Shown piece after piece: positions 8,912 through 16,394 of a stretch of DNA of 64,000 nt. Source of the stretch: CAIKZZ01 sp035604595 (GTDB lineage: Bacteria > Pseudomonadota > Gammaproteobacteria > Steroidobacterales > Steroidobacteraceae); contig DATNIE010000013.1 in NCBI GenBank assembly GCA_035604595.1, positions 1 through 64,000 of the forward strand, read 5' to 3'. Within the stretch, counting starts at the first letter, position 1. Each line of letters starts with the position of its first letter. The notes under the pieces are model-generated. The model did not search any database. It worked only from the letters and a program-made list of their open reading frames with translations, and was not told where the DNA came from. The position numbers and the translations under genes are program-made.

Positions 8912-9289
8912 TCAGCCGTCGCTTCCCCACAGCAGCGCATCCAGATCCTCGACGCGTGCCACGGCGACGCGCCCGCGCCGCACCGTGATGCCCTCGGACT
9001 CGAGGCGCCGTCGCTGCTCGCGGTGCAGTCGGCTGCCCTGCGCAAAGACGATGCGCCCGCCCGCTGCGACCACGCGGTGCCACGGGAGCTTCAGCGCGTC
9101 CGGCGCCGTTTTCAGTGCGTAGCCGACGAGGCGCGCGGCGCGCGGGTAGCCGGCACTCGCAGCGATGCCGCCGTAGGTCGCGACCGAGCCGCGCGGAATC
9201 GCGGCGACCGCGCGCCAGATCGCCTCACACCGCGCCTGCCGGCGGGTCGGCTGCCCCGCCTGGCGTTGCCTGCTGCGATCGACCACCAT
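8912..9289 (-). CDS. Alkyltransferase-like protein (ATL, MGMT family, Cys replaced by Trp)
   Basis: A 125-residue protein with the MGMT DNA-binding domain: GSVATYGGIAASAGYPRAARLVGYAL, then LPWHRVVAAGG. The active-site PCHRV of O6-alkylguanine methyltransferases is PWHRV here (Trp at residue 70), which defines ATL proteins. These bind O6-alkylguanine without repairing it and hand the lesion to nucleotide excision repair. It diverges from the hydantoinase gene across about 130 bp. Confidence 0.85.
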   Translation of the reverse strand: MVVDRSRQRQAGQPTRRQARCEAIWRAVAAIPRGSVATYGGIAASAGYPRAARLVGYALKTAPDALKLPWHRVVAAGGRIVFAQGSRLHREQRRRLESEGITVRRGRVAVARVEDLDALLWGSDG

Positions 9290-9420
9290 TCAAAGTCCCC
9301 CGGCCGCGAGCCACGGTGCGCCAGCCCCAAACCGCGCTAATGTAGTCGCATGGAGCCGCGAGTGGGAATGGCAGGCGGGCGCAGCGCGACCCAGGCGCCC
9401 GGCGATCACCCCGGGCAGCG

Positions 9421-12400
9421 ATGACGGCCGGCTGGCAGTTCTGGGTCGACCGCGGCGGCACCTTCACCGACGTCGTGGGGCGCACGCCCGACGGGCGTGT
9501 CGTAGCCGCGAAACTGCTGTCGGTCGCCCCCGGCCGGTACCAGGATGCGACCGTCACCGGCATCCGCGCGCTGCTCGCCGCGCATGGCGCAGACGGGGCG
9601 CGCATCGACTGCGTGCGGGTCGGCACGACGGTCGCGACGAATGCGCTGCTCGAGCGCAGCGGCGCGGTTACCGCGCTCGTGATCACTCGCGGCCTCGGCG
9701 ATGCGCTGGCCATCGGCACGCAGGAGCGCCCGCAGCTCTTCGCGCGCGAGATCCGCCTGCCCCCACCACTCTATTCGTATGTGATCGAGGCGCACGAGCG
9801 GGTCACGGCGACCGGCGAGGTGCTCGAGCCGCTGGATGGCAAAGCCTTAGGTGCCGCGCTCGCCGCCGCGCGCGCTGCGGGGGCGACCAGCGTCGCGATC
9901 GTGCTGCTGCACGGCTGGCAGCATCCGGCCCATGAGCGCGAGGCCGCACGCCTCGCGCGCGCCGCGGGCTTCGCAGCGGTCGCCGTGTCGCACCAGGTCG
10001 CCCCGCTCGAGGGCCTCGTGCCGCGGGGCCAGACGACCGCGGCCGACGCCTACCTCGCGGTGCTGATCGGCCACTACGTGTCGACGCTGGCCGCCGAGCT
10101 CGCCGCGCTCGGCCCTGGAACGCGGCTCGAGCTGATGCAGAGCCACGGCGGTCTCGCCGCCGCCGCGGCGTTCCGCGGCCCGAACGCCGTGCTGTCCGGA
10201 CCCGCCGGCGGGCTCGTCGGCATGGTCAAGACCGGTACCGCCGCGGGCTTCCGGCGCCTGATCGGATTCGACATGGGAGGCACCTCGACCGACGTGTCGC
10301 TCTACGACGGGCGCTACGCGCGCCGCAGCGAACTCGCGGTCGCGGGCGTAAGGCTGCAGGTACCGGCGCTCGACATCCAGTCGGTCGCTGCGGGTGGCGG
10401 GTCGATCCTTCGCTTCGCCGACGGGCGCTGCGCCGTCGGGCCCGACTCGGCCGGCGCGGTCCCGGGTCCGGCTGCCTACGGCCGGGGCGGGCCGCTCGCG
10501 GTCACCGACATCCACGTGCTGCTCGGCCGGCTGCAACCCGAGCGACTGCCGAGCGTGTTCGGGCCGCGAGGCGATGCGCCGCTCGCTCTTGGCGTCGTGC
10601 GCGAGCGCTTCACGGCGCTGGCGCAGCAGATGGCCGCCGCGACCGGTATCGCACGCGGCGCAGAGCAGGTCGCCGAGGGCTTTCTCAAGGTCGCGGTCGA
10701 CACGATGGCGAACGCCATCAAGCACGTCAGCCTCGGCGCCGGCCACGATCCGTCCCAGTTCACGCTCGCCTGTTTCGGCGGTGCCGGCGGACAACACGCC
10801 TGCCGCGTCGCCGCCGCGCTCGGCATGGACACGATATTCATCGACCCGCTGGCCGGCGTGCTGTCGGCAGTCGGCATTGGCCTTGCCGAGCCGCGGGCAC
10901 TGCGCCGCGGCACTCTTGGGGCTGCGCTCGACGCCGCAGGCGTCGCGGCCGCGACGCGTCTCGCCTCGGAACTCGCGGGCGATGCGAGCGAGGCGCTGAA
11001 GGGCGCGCCCGAGACCGGCCGCGACTGCCGCGCCGAGATCCGGGTCGCCGACTCGGACGTGGCGCTCCCGGTCGCCTTCGACACGCCCGCGGTGATGGCG
11101 GAAGCGTTCCGCGAGGAGCATGCGCGCCGCTTCGGCTACCGGCCGGCCGACGCCTCACCGCTGCTGATCGCCGCGGTCAGCGTCGAGGTGGTCGGTGCGG
11201 CCGATGCCGAGCTGCCGCCGCCGCCGTCGACGCCGCTCGGTCTGCCGGCCCCGCCGGCCGACGTCGACGCCTGGTTCGACGGCGGCTACCGGCGCGTCCC
11301 GCTGCTCGTCCGCGAGCAACTCAGCGTTCACGACCGGATCCAGGGGCCCGCGATCATTGCCGAGGCAACCGCCACGACGATCGTCGAACCGCTGTGGTCG
11401 GCCGAGGTCGTCTCAGGCGGGGGACTCGTGCTGCGGCGCGAGCGCCAGGGCGAGAAGCGCCGCATCGAGCTCGCGCGCGCCGACCCGGTGCTGGTCGAGG
11501 TATTCGGGGGCCTTTACATGCACGTCGCCGAACAGATGGGCACCGTGCTCCGCCAGACCGCGAGTTCGGTCAACATCCGCGAGCGCCTCGACTACTCCTG
11601 CGCGGTATTCGACGCCTCCGGGCGTCTGGTCGCCAATGCCCCGCACATGCCGGTGCACCTCGGGTCGATGGGCGCGAGCGTGCGCGCGGTGCGCGACCGG
11701 CACGGTGCGGCGATCCGTCCGGGCGATGCCTTCCTCGTCAACTCACCCTACGCCGGAGGCACGCACCTGCCCGACCTCACCGTCGTCAGTCCCGTGCACC
11801 TCGAGGACTCGCCAACCGCGACGTTCTGGGTGGCCTCGCGCGCCCATCACGCCGACATCGGCGGCATCACACCCGGTTCGATGCCACCGTTCAGCCGCCG
11901 CATCGACGAGGAGGGCGCGCTGTTCGAGGGCGAGCGGATCGTCAGCAACGGACGCTTCGAGGCGGCGCTGGTCCGCGAACTGCTCGGCCGCGGGCCCTGG
12001 CCCGCCCGCAACGTCGCGCGCAACCTCGCCGACCTCGCCGCGCAGCTCGCTGCCAACGCGCGCGGCGCGGCGGAACTCGCGCGGCTGGTGCGCGAACAGG
12101 GCCTGCCGGCCGTCACCGCCTACATGGGGCACGTCCAGGCGAACGCCGACGCGCGGGTGCGCGCGGCGTTGCGCGGGCTTGCGATCGCAGGCCAGGGTCC
12201 GAAGCGTCACGAGCGCGAGCTCGACGGCGGCGAGCGGCTCGTGGTCACGGTCACCGTCGATGCAACGCACGGCAGCGCACGCGTCGACTTCACCGGCACC
12301 TCGTCGCAGTCCGAGCGCAATTTCAACGCGCCGCGTGCGGTGTGTACGGCGGCAGTGCTGTACGTGTTCCGCACCCTCGTCGACAGCGACATCCCGCTCA

Positions 12401-13038
12401 ACGAGGGCTGCCTCGCGCCGCTCGAGCTCGTGATCCCGGTGGGCTCGCTGCTCGATCCGCAGCCGCCGGCGGCGGTGGTCGCGGGCAACGTCGAGACCTC
12501 GCAGTGCATCGTCGATCTGCTGTACGGCGCGCTCGGCGTGCTCGCCGACTCGCAGGGCACGATGAACAACTTCACCTTCGGCGATGCCGAGTGCCAGTAC
12601 TACGAGACGGTCGCCGGCGGTGCGGGAGCAGGCCCGGGCTTTGCCGGCGCGAGCGGCGTGCAAACCCACATGACAAACTCCCGGCTCACGGACCCCGAGG
12701 TTCTGGAGTCGCGCCTGCCGGTGCTGCTGCGCGAGTTCCGCTATCGCCGCGGCTCGGGCGGGACTGGCCGCTGGCGCGGCGGGGACGGGCTCGTGCGCCG
12801 CATCGAGTTCCGCCGCCCGCTCGCGGCCGCGATACTCGCGAACCACCGGCGTATCGCGCCGCGCGGGCTCGCCGGCGGCGGTGACGGTGCCTGCGGGCGC
12901 ACGACCGTGCGACGTGCGGGCGGGGCGATCGAGGTGCTCGGCGCGACCGATGCCGTCAGCGTCGCGGCGGGCGATCAGATCGAGATCGAAACGCCGGGTG
13001 GTGGCGGTTACGGACCGCCCGCGGCTCGGGACCCTTGA
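9421..13038 (+). CDS. Fused HyuA/HyuB hydantoinase / 5-oxoprolinase
   Basis: A 1205-residue protein joining both subunits found separately in many bacteria. The N-terminal HyuA half has the ASKHA-type ATP-binding signatures DRGGTFTDVV (near residue 10) and GFDMGGTSTDVS (near 283). The HyuB half begins around residue 695 (VEVFGGLYMHVAEQMG) and includes SCAVFDASGRLVANAPHMPVHLGSMG, the HHADIGG block and the Gly-rich GGGGYGPP terminus. The family hydrolyses 5-oxoproline or hydantoins with ATP. Its architecture matches the eukaryotic-type single-chain 5-oxoprolinase. Substrate is not certain from sequence alone. Confidence 0.93.
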   Translation: MTAGWQFWVDRGGTFTDVVGRTPDGRVVAAKLLSVAPGRYQDATVTGIRALLAAHGADGARIDCVRVGTTVATNALLERSGAVTALVITRGLGDALAIGTQERPQLFAREIRLPPPLYSYVIEAHERVTATGEVLEPLDGKALGAALAAARAAGATSVAIVLLHGWQHPAHEREAARLARAAGFAAVAVSHQVAPLEGLVPRGQTTAADAYLAVLIGHYVSTLAAELAALGPGTRLELMQSHGGLAAAAAFRGPNAVLSGPAGGLVGMVKTGTAAGFRRLIGFDMGGTSTDVSLYDGRYARRSELAVAGVRLQVPALDIQSVAAGGGSILRFADGRCAVGPDSAGAVPGPAAYGRGGPLAVTDIHVLLGRLQPERLPSVFGPRGDAPLALGVVRERFTALAQQMAAATGIARGAEQVAEGFLKVAVDTMANAIKHVSLGAGHDPSQFTLACFGGAGGQHACRVAAALGMDTIFIDPLAGVLSAVGIGLAEPRALRRGTLGAALDAAGVAAATRLASELAGDASEALKGAPETGRDCRAEIRVADSDVALPVAFDTPAVMAEAFREEHARRFGYRPADASPLLIAAVSVEVVGAADAELPPPPSTPLGLPAPPADVDAWFDGGYRRVPLLVREQLSVHDRIQGPAIIAEATATTIVEPLWSAEVVSGGGLVLRRERQGEKRRIELARADPVLVEVFGGLYMHVAEQMGTVLRQTASSVNIRERLDYSCAVFDASGRLVANAPHMPVHLGSMGASVRAVRDRHGAAIRPGDAFLVNSPYAGGTHLPDLTVVSPVHLEDSPTATFWVASRAHHADIGGITPGSMPPFSRRIDEEGALFEGERIVSNGRFEAALVRELLGRGPWPARNVARNLADLAAQLAANARGAAELARLVREQGLPAVTAYMGHVQANADARVRAALRGLAIAGQGPKRHERELDGGERLVVTVTVDATHGSARVDFTGTSSQSERNFNAPRAVCTAAVLYVFRTLVDSDIPLNEGCLAPLELVIPVGSLLDPQPPAAVVAGNVETSQCIVDLLYGALGVLADSQGTMNNFTFGDAECQYYETVAGGAGAGPGFAGASGVQTHMTNSRLTDPEVLESRLPVLLREFRYRRGSGGTGRWRGGDGLVRRIEFRRPLAAAILANHRRIAPRGLAGGGDGACGRTTVRRAGGAIEVLGATDAVSVAAGDQIEIETPGGGGYGPPAARDP

Positions 13039-13051
13039 AGCGCTGGGACGT

Positions 13052-13068
13052 GGCGGCGCGGGGCCGCC
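13052..13068. terminator. GC hairpin between convergent genes
   Basis: Arms GGCGGC (13052-13057) and GCCGCC (13063-13068) around a 5-nt loop lie in the 48-bp gap between the convergent hydantoinase and tail-sheath genes. No T-tract follows on either strand, so termination is only suggested. Confidence 0.3.
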
Positions 13069-13086
13069 GGCGCCGCTGAGTCGGCC

Positions 13087-14742
13087 TCAGCGCCGCAGGT
13101 GCTGCTGCAGCACCGTCGCGACGTCGAAGTCCGGATCGAGCGGCGGCTTGCCGCCGGCCGACTGCAGCCGGTTGAGGCTCACCGGCTGCACGCGGCTCCC
13201 GGCCGGCCCGTGCGTCAGCAGCCAGCAGTGCCAATCGCCCTCGCGCAGCGCCGCGAACCCGAACAGCAGGCGCACTTCACCGAGCTGCCGCGGCGGGTTG
13301 ACGCGCTCATCGCAGATGGCAAACCAAGCCTGCTCGGGAGGACGCCCGGGGAAGGCCTCGTCGCGCTCGAGCGCCGCGAGGAAGTCCGACACCTGCCGCT
13401 CGAGCCGCCACCACAGCGCCGGTGCCGGTTGTTCGAACAGCACCCAGCGCGTGCCGCGCTCGATGCTGTCGACCACAAACAGCGCGAGGCGCCTGAGGCC
13501 GAGGTGGCGCCAGTCCGGCGCGCTCGCCCGTGCGCCGGCGAGCGTGCGGGCCCCGACGCCTCGCCGGGCGCGCACCGCCAGCAGCGTGTTGATGCCGACA
13601 GTCGCGAGCCGCTCGCGCCATTCGTCCGGCACGGCGCAGGCGGGCCTGAGGCCGGGGCGCAGCGGGCCGTCCTCGGCCTCGGCCGGCGCCCAGAACGGTC
13701 GCGACACATCGAGGCGGGCCAGCATGCCGGCCGCAGCGGCACTCGGTGCAAACGTCTCGAAGCGACCGCGCAGCCGGTCGTAGGCCTGGATTGACGGGAA
13801 GTACATCACGGCGTTGTCGCTCGCGAATGCGAAGCGCCGCATGCCTTCGAGCGCAGTCGCAGGGCTCATCCACGCGGGCGGCGGATCGACGAACAGCAGT
13901 GCCCGGCGTTCTCGGCAGAAGCGTGCGGCGACGAGCAGCGTGCTCGGGCCAACGGGATGGTCGCGGGTCAGTGGCGGAATGCACAGGAAGTTGAACGGCT
14001 CGGAGTCCGTCAGCGCGAACAGCCCGGTGCGCTCGATCGCCGAGCCGATGATGTCGTAGTCGGTCAGCGGCCCGCCGTCGTCACCGTCGGGGTTCGAGCT
14101 GACGTAGGCCGCGACGGTCCGTCCGTCGCCGCGGTGTGTGCGCAGCGGGCGCTCGAGCGGCACGGGGCCCCGCAGGCGTACCAGCGAGGAGTCGGCGAGC
14201 AGCTTCCGGACGTGGCGTTGCGAGTGGGGGTCGACCGACAGGCGCGGATAGATCTCCTGGTCCTCGACGTGCTCCGAGCCCGGCGCCCGGACCCGCTGGA
14301 TCACCAGGTTGAATTTGTCCCCGTCCTGGGAGCCGAGATTGTCGTAGTCGACCGCGGCGCGCAGGAACTCGCGGGTGCCGGCGCACTGAGCCTCCAACGT
14401 CAGGAACGTGAGCCGGCTGGCCGGCAGCGTCAGGGTCGCAGGGCGGCCGCCATTGACGACCCGGACGACCCGCGCGGTGCGCCCGCCGTTCTCGAAGTAC
14501 TGCTCGATTGCGTACGACAGCGTGCTCGGCTGCCACAGGCCGCCAAACACCGACTGGAAGTCCGCGAAACTTGCAATCGCGACCGGACGATTGACCGGCC
14601 CGCGCAGCGCCCGTCCGATGAAGGCGACCGTCGCAGTCGGAACACGGGCGATAGGCTGGCCCGCACCAACCTCTTCGGCCACGTGAATGCCGCGTGTAAG
14701 CCCTTGTCGCAACCCGAAGATCCCCTGGGTCTTTTCGGGCAC
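13087..14742 (-). CDS. Phage/contractile-tail sheath protein homologue, solitary
   Basis: A 551-residue protein with the tail-sheath signature along its length. The N-terminal part has the pattern VPTATVAFIGRALRGPVN, then FADFQSVFGGL and YFENGGRTARVVRV. The C-terminal part has DWRHLGLRRLALFVVDSIERG with WVLFEQPAPALWWRLERQV, then CDERVNPPRQLGEVRLLFGFA. Known members form the contractile outer sheath of phage tails, type VI-like or extracellular contraction systems. No tube, baseplate, spike or AAA+ gene is nearby. The start is GTG at 14742. It lies 57 bp downstream of the 47-residue ORF on the same strand as the GT4 gene, so it may share that gene's Pho-box promoter. It could be a domesticated remnant or a part of a dispersed system. 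Confidence 0.85.
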   Translation of the reverse strand: MPEKTQGIFGLRQGLTRGIHVAEEVGAGQPIARVPTATVAFIGRALRGPVNRPVAIASFADFQSVFGGLWQPSTLSYAIEQYFENGGRTARVVRVVNGGRPATLTLPASRLTFLTLEAQCAGTREFLRAAVDYDNLGSQDGDKFNLVIQRVRAPGSEHVEDQEIYPRLSVDPHSQRHVRKLLADSSLVRLRGPVPLERPLRTHRGDGRTVAAYVSSNPDGDDGGPLTDYDIIGSAIERTGLFALTDSEPFNFLCIPPLTRDHPVGPSTLLVAARFCRERRALLFVDPPPAWMSPATALEGMRRFAFASDNAVMYFPSIQAYDRLRGRFETFAPSAAAAGMLARLDVSRPFWAPAEAEDGPLRPGLRPACAVPDEWRERLATVGINTLLAVRARRGVGARTLAGARASAPDWRHLGLRRLALFVVDSIERGTRWVLFEQPAPALWWRLERQVSDFLAALERDEAFPGRPPEQAWFAICDERVNPPRQLGEVRLLFGFAALREGDWHCWLLTHGPAGSRVQPVSLNRLQSAGGKPPLDPDFDVATVLQQHLRR

Positions 14743-14799
14743 ATTAGCACAGCGACCGCCGAACCCCGAGCCGGACCCGCACCCGGCCCGCGGATCGCA

Positions 14800-14943
14800 T
14801 TATGTACGCTGCGGCTGCGGTGGCGGCGGGCGCGGCATGCCGCCGGCGCCGCGCCTCAGGGCCTCCTCCTCGCGGGCGCGCTCGGTTTCGGCACGCTTGC
14901 GCGCGACTTCTTCCAGCATCACTCGCAGCCATTCAGTCGGCAT
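14800..14943 (-). CDS. 47-residue charged helical protein, hypothetical
   Basis: A short ORF starting at ATG 14943 that overlaps the end of the GT4 gene by 11 bp. It encodes an amphipathic, Glu/Arg-rich helix (MPTEWLRVMLEEVARKRAE...) and ends in a Pro-rich tail. The codon use and helix pattern look genuine, but I do not recognise a family. The position between GT4 and the sheath gene suggests one transcription unit of three genes. Confidence 0.55.
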   Translation of the reverse strand: MPTEWLRVMLEEVARKRAETERAREEEALRRGAGGMPRPPPPQPQRT

Positions 14944-16147
14944 GCCCGGCCAGCTCCCCGTGCGACTCCCCGCCACTATAACTGGCCGCAGGCTCGGCAG
15001 CCGCCACCGACCGGTAGAGCGCAACGAGGCGCTCGGCCATCGCGTGGGCGGTCCAGGCTGCGGCATCGCCAGGGGCCGCCGCGGCTAGCCGTGCGCGCAG
15101 TGCCGGATCTTTCAGCACGCCGACGATCGCGCCCGCGAACCCCGCCCGGTCGTCCGGTGCGATGACCGCGCCGGCGGCGCCCCGGAGGACATCGGCCGTT
15201 CCCATCACCGCCGTCGAGACCACCGGGACCCCGAGCGCGAGGGCCTCGAGCAGCACGAGGCCCTGGGTCTCGGTCCGCGAGGCGAACACGAACGCATCGC
15301 CGGCCCGGTAGCAATCGAGCAGCGCGCCCTCGCGCGCGAGGTAGCCGACGAACAGCACGTGGGATGAAAGCCCCAGCTGTGCGGCCCGGCGCCTGACGTG
15401 CGCGAGCGCGGGACCTTCGCCTGCGATCGCGAGCAGCACCTCGGGCACGTCGCGGCGCACGAGCGATACGGCCTCGAGCACGAAGTCGATGTTCTTCTCG
15501 TGCGCGATCCGCGAGATGTGCACCAGCAGCGGCCGGTCGGGAGCGATGCCGTAGGCCTGCCGGAACCGGCTGCCGTCGCCGCCGCGAAAGCGATCGGGGT
15601 CGATTCCGGTCGGCAGCACCTCGGCGCGCGTGGTGATTCCATAGCCGCGCAGCGTCGCGAGCATCTGCGCCGACGGCACCACCAGCGCCGCGACCTCGCG
15701 GCACTGGCTGAGGCTGAGCCGCCGCGCGAGCCAGCGCGTCGCGGCGCGCGGCACGACCGGCACGTAATGGTGCAGGTACTCCTCGAAGAACGTGTGGTAG
15801 GTCTCGACGACCGGCACATGCAGCCGGCGCGCGAGCGCAATGCCGGCGTAGTGGGCGACGAACGGCGTATGCACGTGCAGCAGATCGAAGCCGCCGGCTG
15901 CCAGCACCGGCGCGAGGGCCCGTATCCGGCGCGCGCTCATCAGCCGGTCCTCCGGGTCGCGGGGCACCGGACGGGAGGCGATGCGGATCACGCTTGGATC
16001 ATCCGCGGCGCCGCACCCCGAGTAGTCCGGCGCGATCAGCACGCTGTCGTGACCGAGCTCGGCGAGGCTGCGCCTGAAGGTCTCGATCGAGGTCGACACG
16101 CCGTTGACCCGCGGGAAGCTGACGTCGGACACCATCAGGATGCGCAC
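14933..16147 (-). CDS. GT4-family glycosyltransferase, probably Pho-regulated
   Basis: A 404-residue GT-B glycosyltransferase. The N-terminal domain starts MRILMVSDVSFPRVNGVSTS and includes HVHTPFVAHYAG. The C-terminal domain has the donor-site run LVHISRIAHEKNIDFVLEA and the E-x7-E motif in ETQGLVLLEALALG. Close families transfer hexoses or uronic acids to diacylglycerol or to phosphatidylinositol-like acceptors. The start is GTG at 16147 with GAGG about 7 nt upstream. A Pho box and -10 element precede it, so a role in replacing phospholipids with glycolipids under phosphate starvation is a reasonable inference. The donor and acceptor are not known. Confidence 0.92.
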   Translation of the reverse strand: MRILMVSDVSFPRVNGVSTSIETFRRSLAELGHDSVLIAPDYSGCGAADDPSVIRIASRPVPRDPEDRLMSARRIRALAPVLAAGGFDLLHVHTPFVAHYAGIALARRLHVPVVETYHTFFEEYLHHYVPVVPRAATRWLARRLSLSQCREVAALVVPSAQMLATLRGYGITTRAEVLPTGIDPDRFRGGDGSRFRQAYGIAPDRPLLVHISRIAHEKNIDFVLEAVSLVRRDVPEVLLAIAGEGPALAHVRRRAAQLGLSSHVLFVGYLAREGALLDCYRAGDAFVFASRTETQGLVLLEALALGVPVVSTAVMGTADVLRGAAGAVIAPDDRAGFAGAIVGVLKDPALRARLAAAAPGDAAAWTAHAMAERLVALYRSVAAAEPAASYSGGESHGELAGHAD

Positions 16148-16178
16148 GCGGACCTCAGCGCCAGGGACGGCGCCGCGC

Positions 16179-16212
16179 AGCCTAGTCCTCGCGCATGACG
16201 GGTTTGTGACAG
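16179..16212 (-). promoter_or_regulatory. Pho box and -10 element for the GT4 gene
   Basis: Read on the minus strand, CTGTCAC (16212-16206), a 4-nt spacer AAAC and CCGTCAT (16201-16195) form two 7-bp direct repeats that match the PhoB consensus at six of seven positions each. Ten nt further on is TAGGCT (16184-16179) as the -10. The predicted transcript starts near 16172, about 25 nt before the GTG start. Confidence 0.7.
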
Positions 16213-16241
16213 CCGCGGGCCATCATCTGCCGGTCGCTGCC

Positions 16242-16275
16242 CCGTCATCTTGGTGTCACGCGGCCTTGGCAGGCT
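16242..16275 (+). promoter_or_regulatory. Second, divergent Pho box with -10 element
   Basis: On the plus strand, CCGTCAT (16242-16248), spacer CTTG and GTGTCAC (16253-16259) repeat the same 7-4-7 layout. After a 10-nt gap comes CAGGCT (16270-16275), nearly identical to the TAGGCT of the opposite promoter. The predicted start is near 16282. No protein-coding gene follows on this strand before the terminator at 16360. Confidence 0.6.
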
Positions 16276-16281
16276 GGTCGA

Positions 16282-16394
16282 CGGGTGGGGCTGCCCCCCT
16301 GAGCAGCCGGCACCCGGCCACTGGCCGTGGCGTACTGATACCTCCGACGTCGCGGTAACCCGGACCGGCCGCCGTGCCGGTCCGGCATTTTTTT
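16282..16394 (+). ncRNA. Candidate Pho-regulated small RNA, ~113 nt
   Basis: A plus-strand interval bounded by a Pho-box promoter and a strong intrinsic terminator, with no ORF of note. The 5' end folds at once: CGGGTG (16282-16287) pairs with CACCCG (16311-16316), enclosing GGCTGC (16289-16294) paired with GCAGCC (16303-16308). A second small hairpin is CGGCC/GGCCG (16315-16319 with 16323-16327), which would compete at its base with the first. A likely single-stranded part around 16330-16358 contains ACCTCC (16340-16345), complementary to a Shine-Dalgarno sequence. The terminator stem is at 16360-16385. The LDT gene converges on its 3' end. I know of no named family that fits. Confidence 0.55.
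16360..16394 (+). terminator. Strong intrinsic terminator
   Basis: A perfect 10-bp stem, CCGGACCGGC (16360-16369) with GCCGGTCCGG (16376-16385), has a 6-nt loop and is followed by CA and seven T (16388-16394). The T-run is on the plus strand only. No plus-strand protein gene lies upstream, which is the reason for proposing the small RNA. Confidence 0.85.

Noticed and set aside
13087..16147. A complete phage or eCIS cluster
   Set aside because: Only the sheath gene shows tail homology; flanking genes are metabolic or envelope functions.
16200..16394. Cobalamin, SRP or other known riboswitch/RNA in the gap before the L,D-transpeptidase gene
   Set aside because: I compared remembered consensus elements (B12 box, SRP GGAAGCAGC loop, GEMM); partial matches such as GGCCACTGG lack the rest of each consensus. 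A new small RNA is the better reading.
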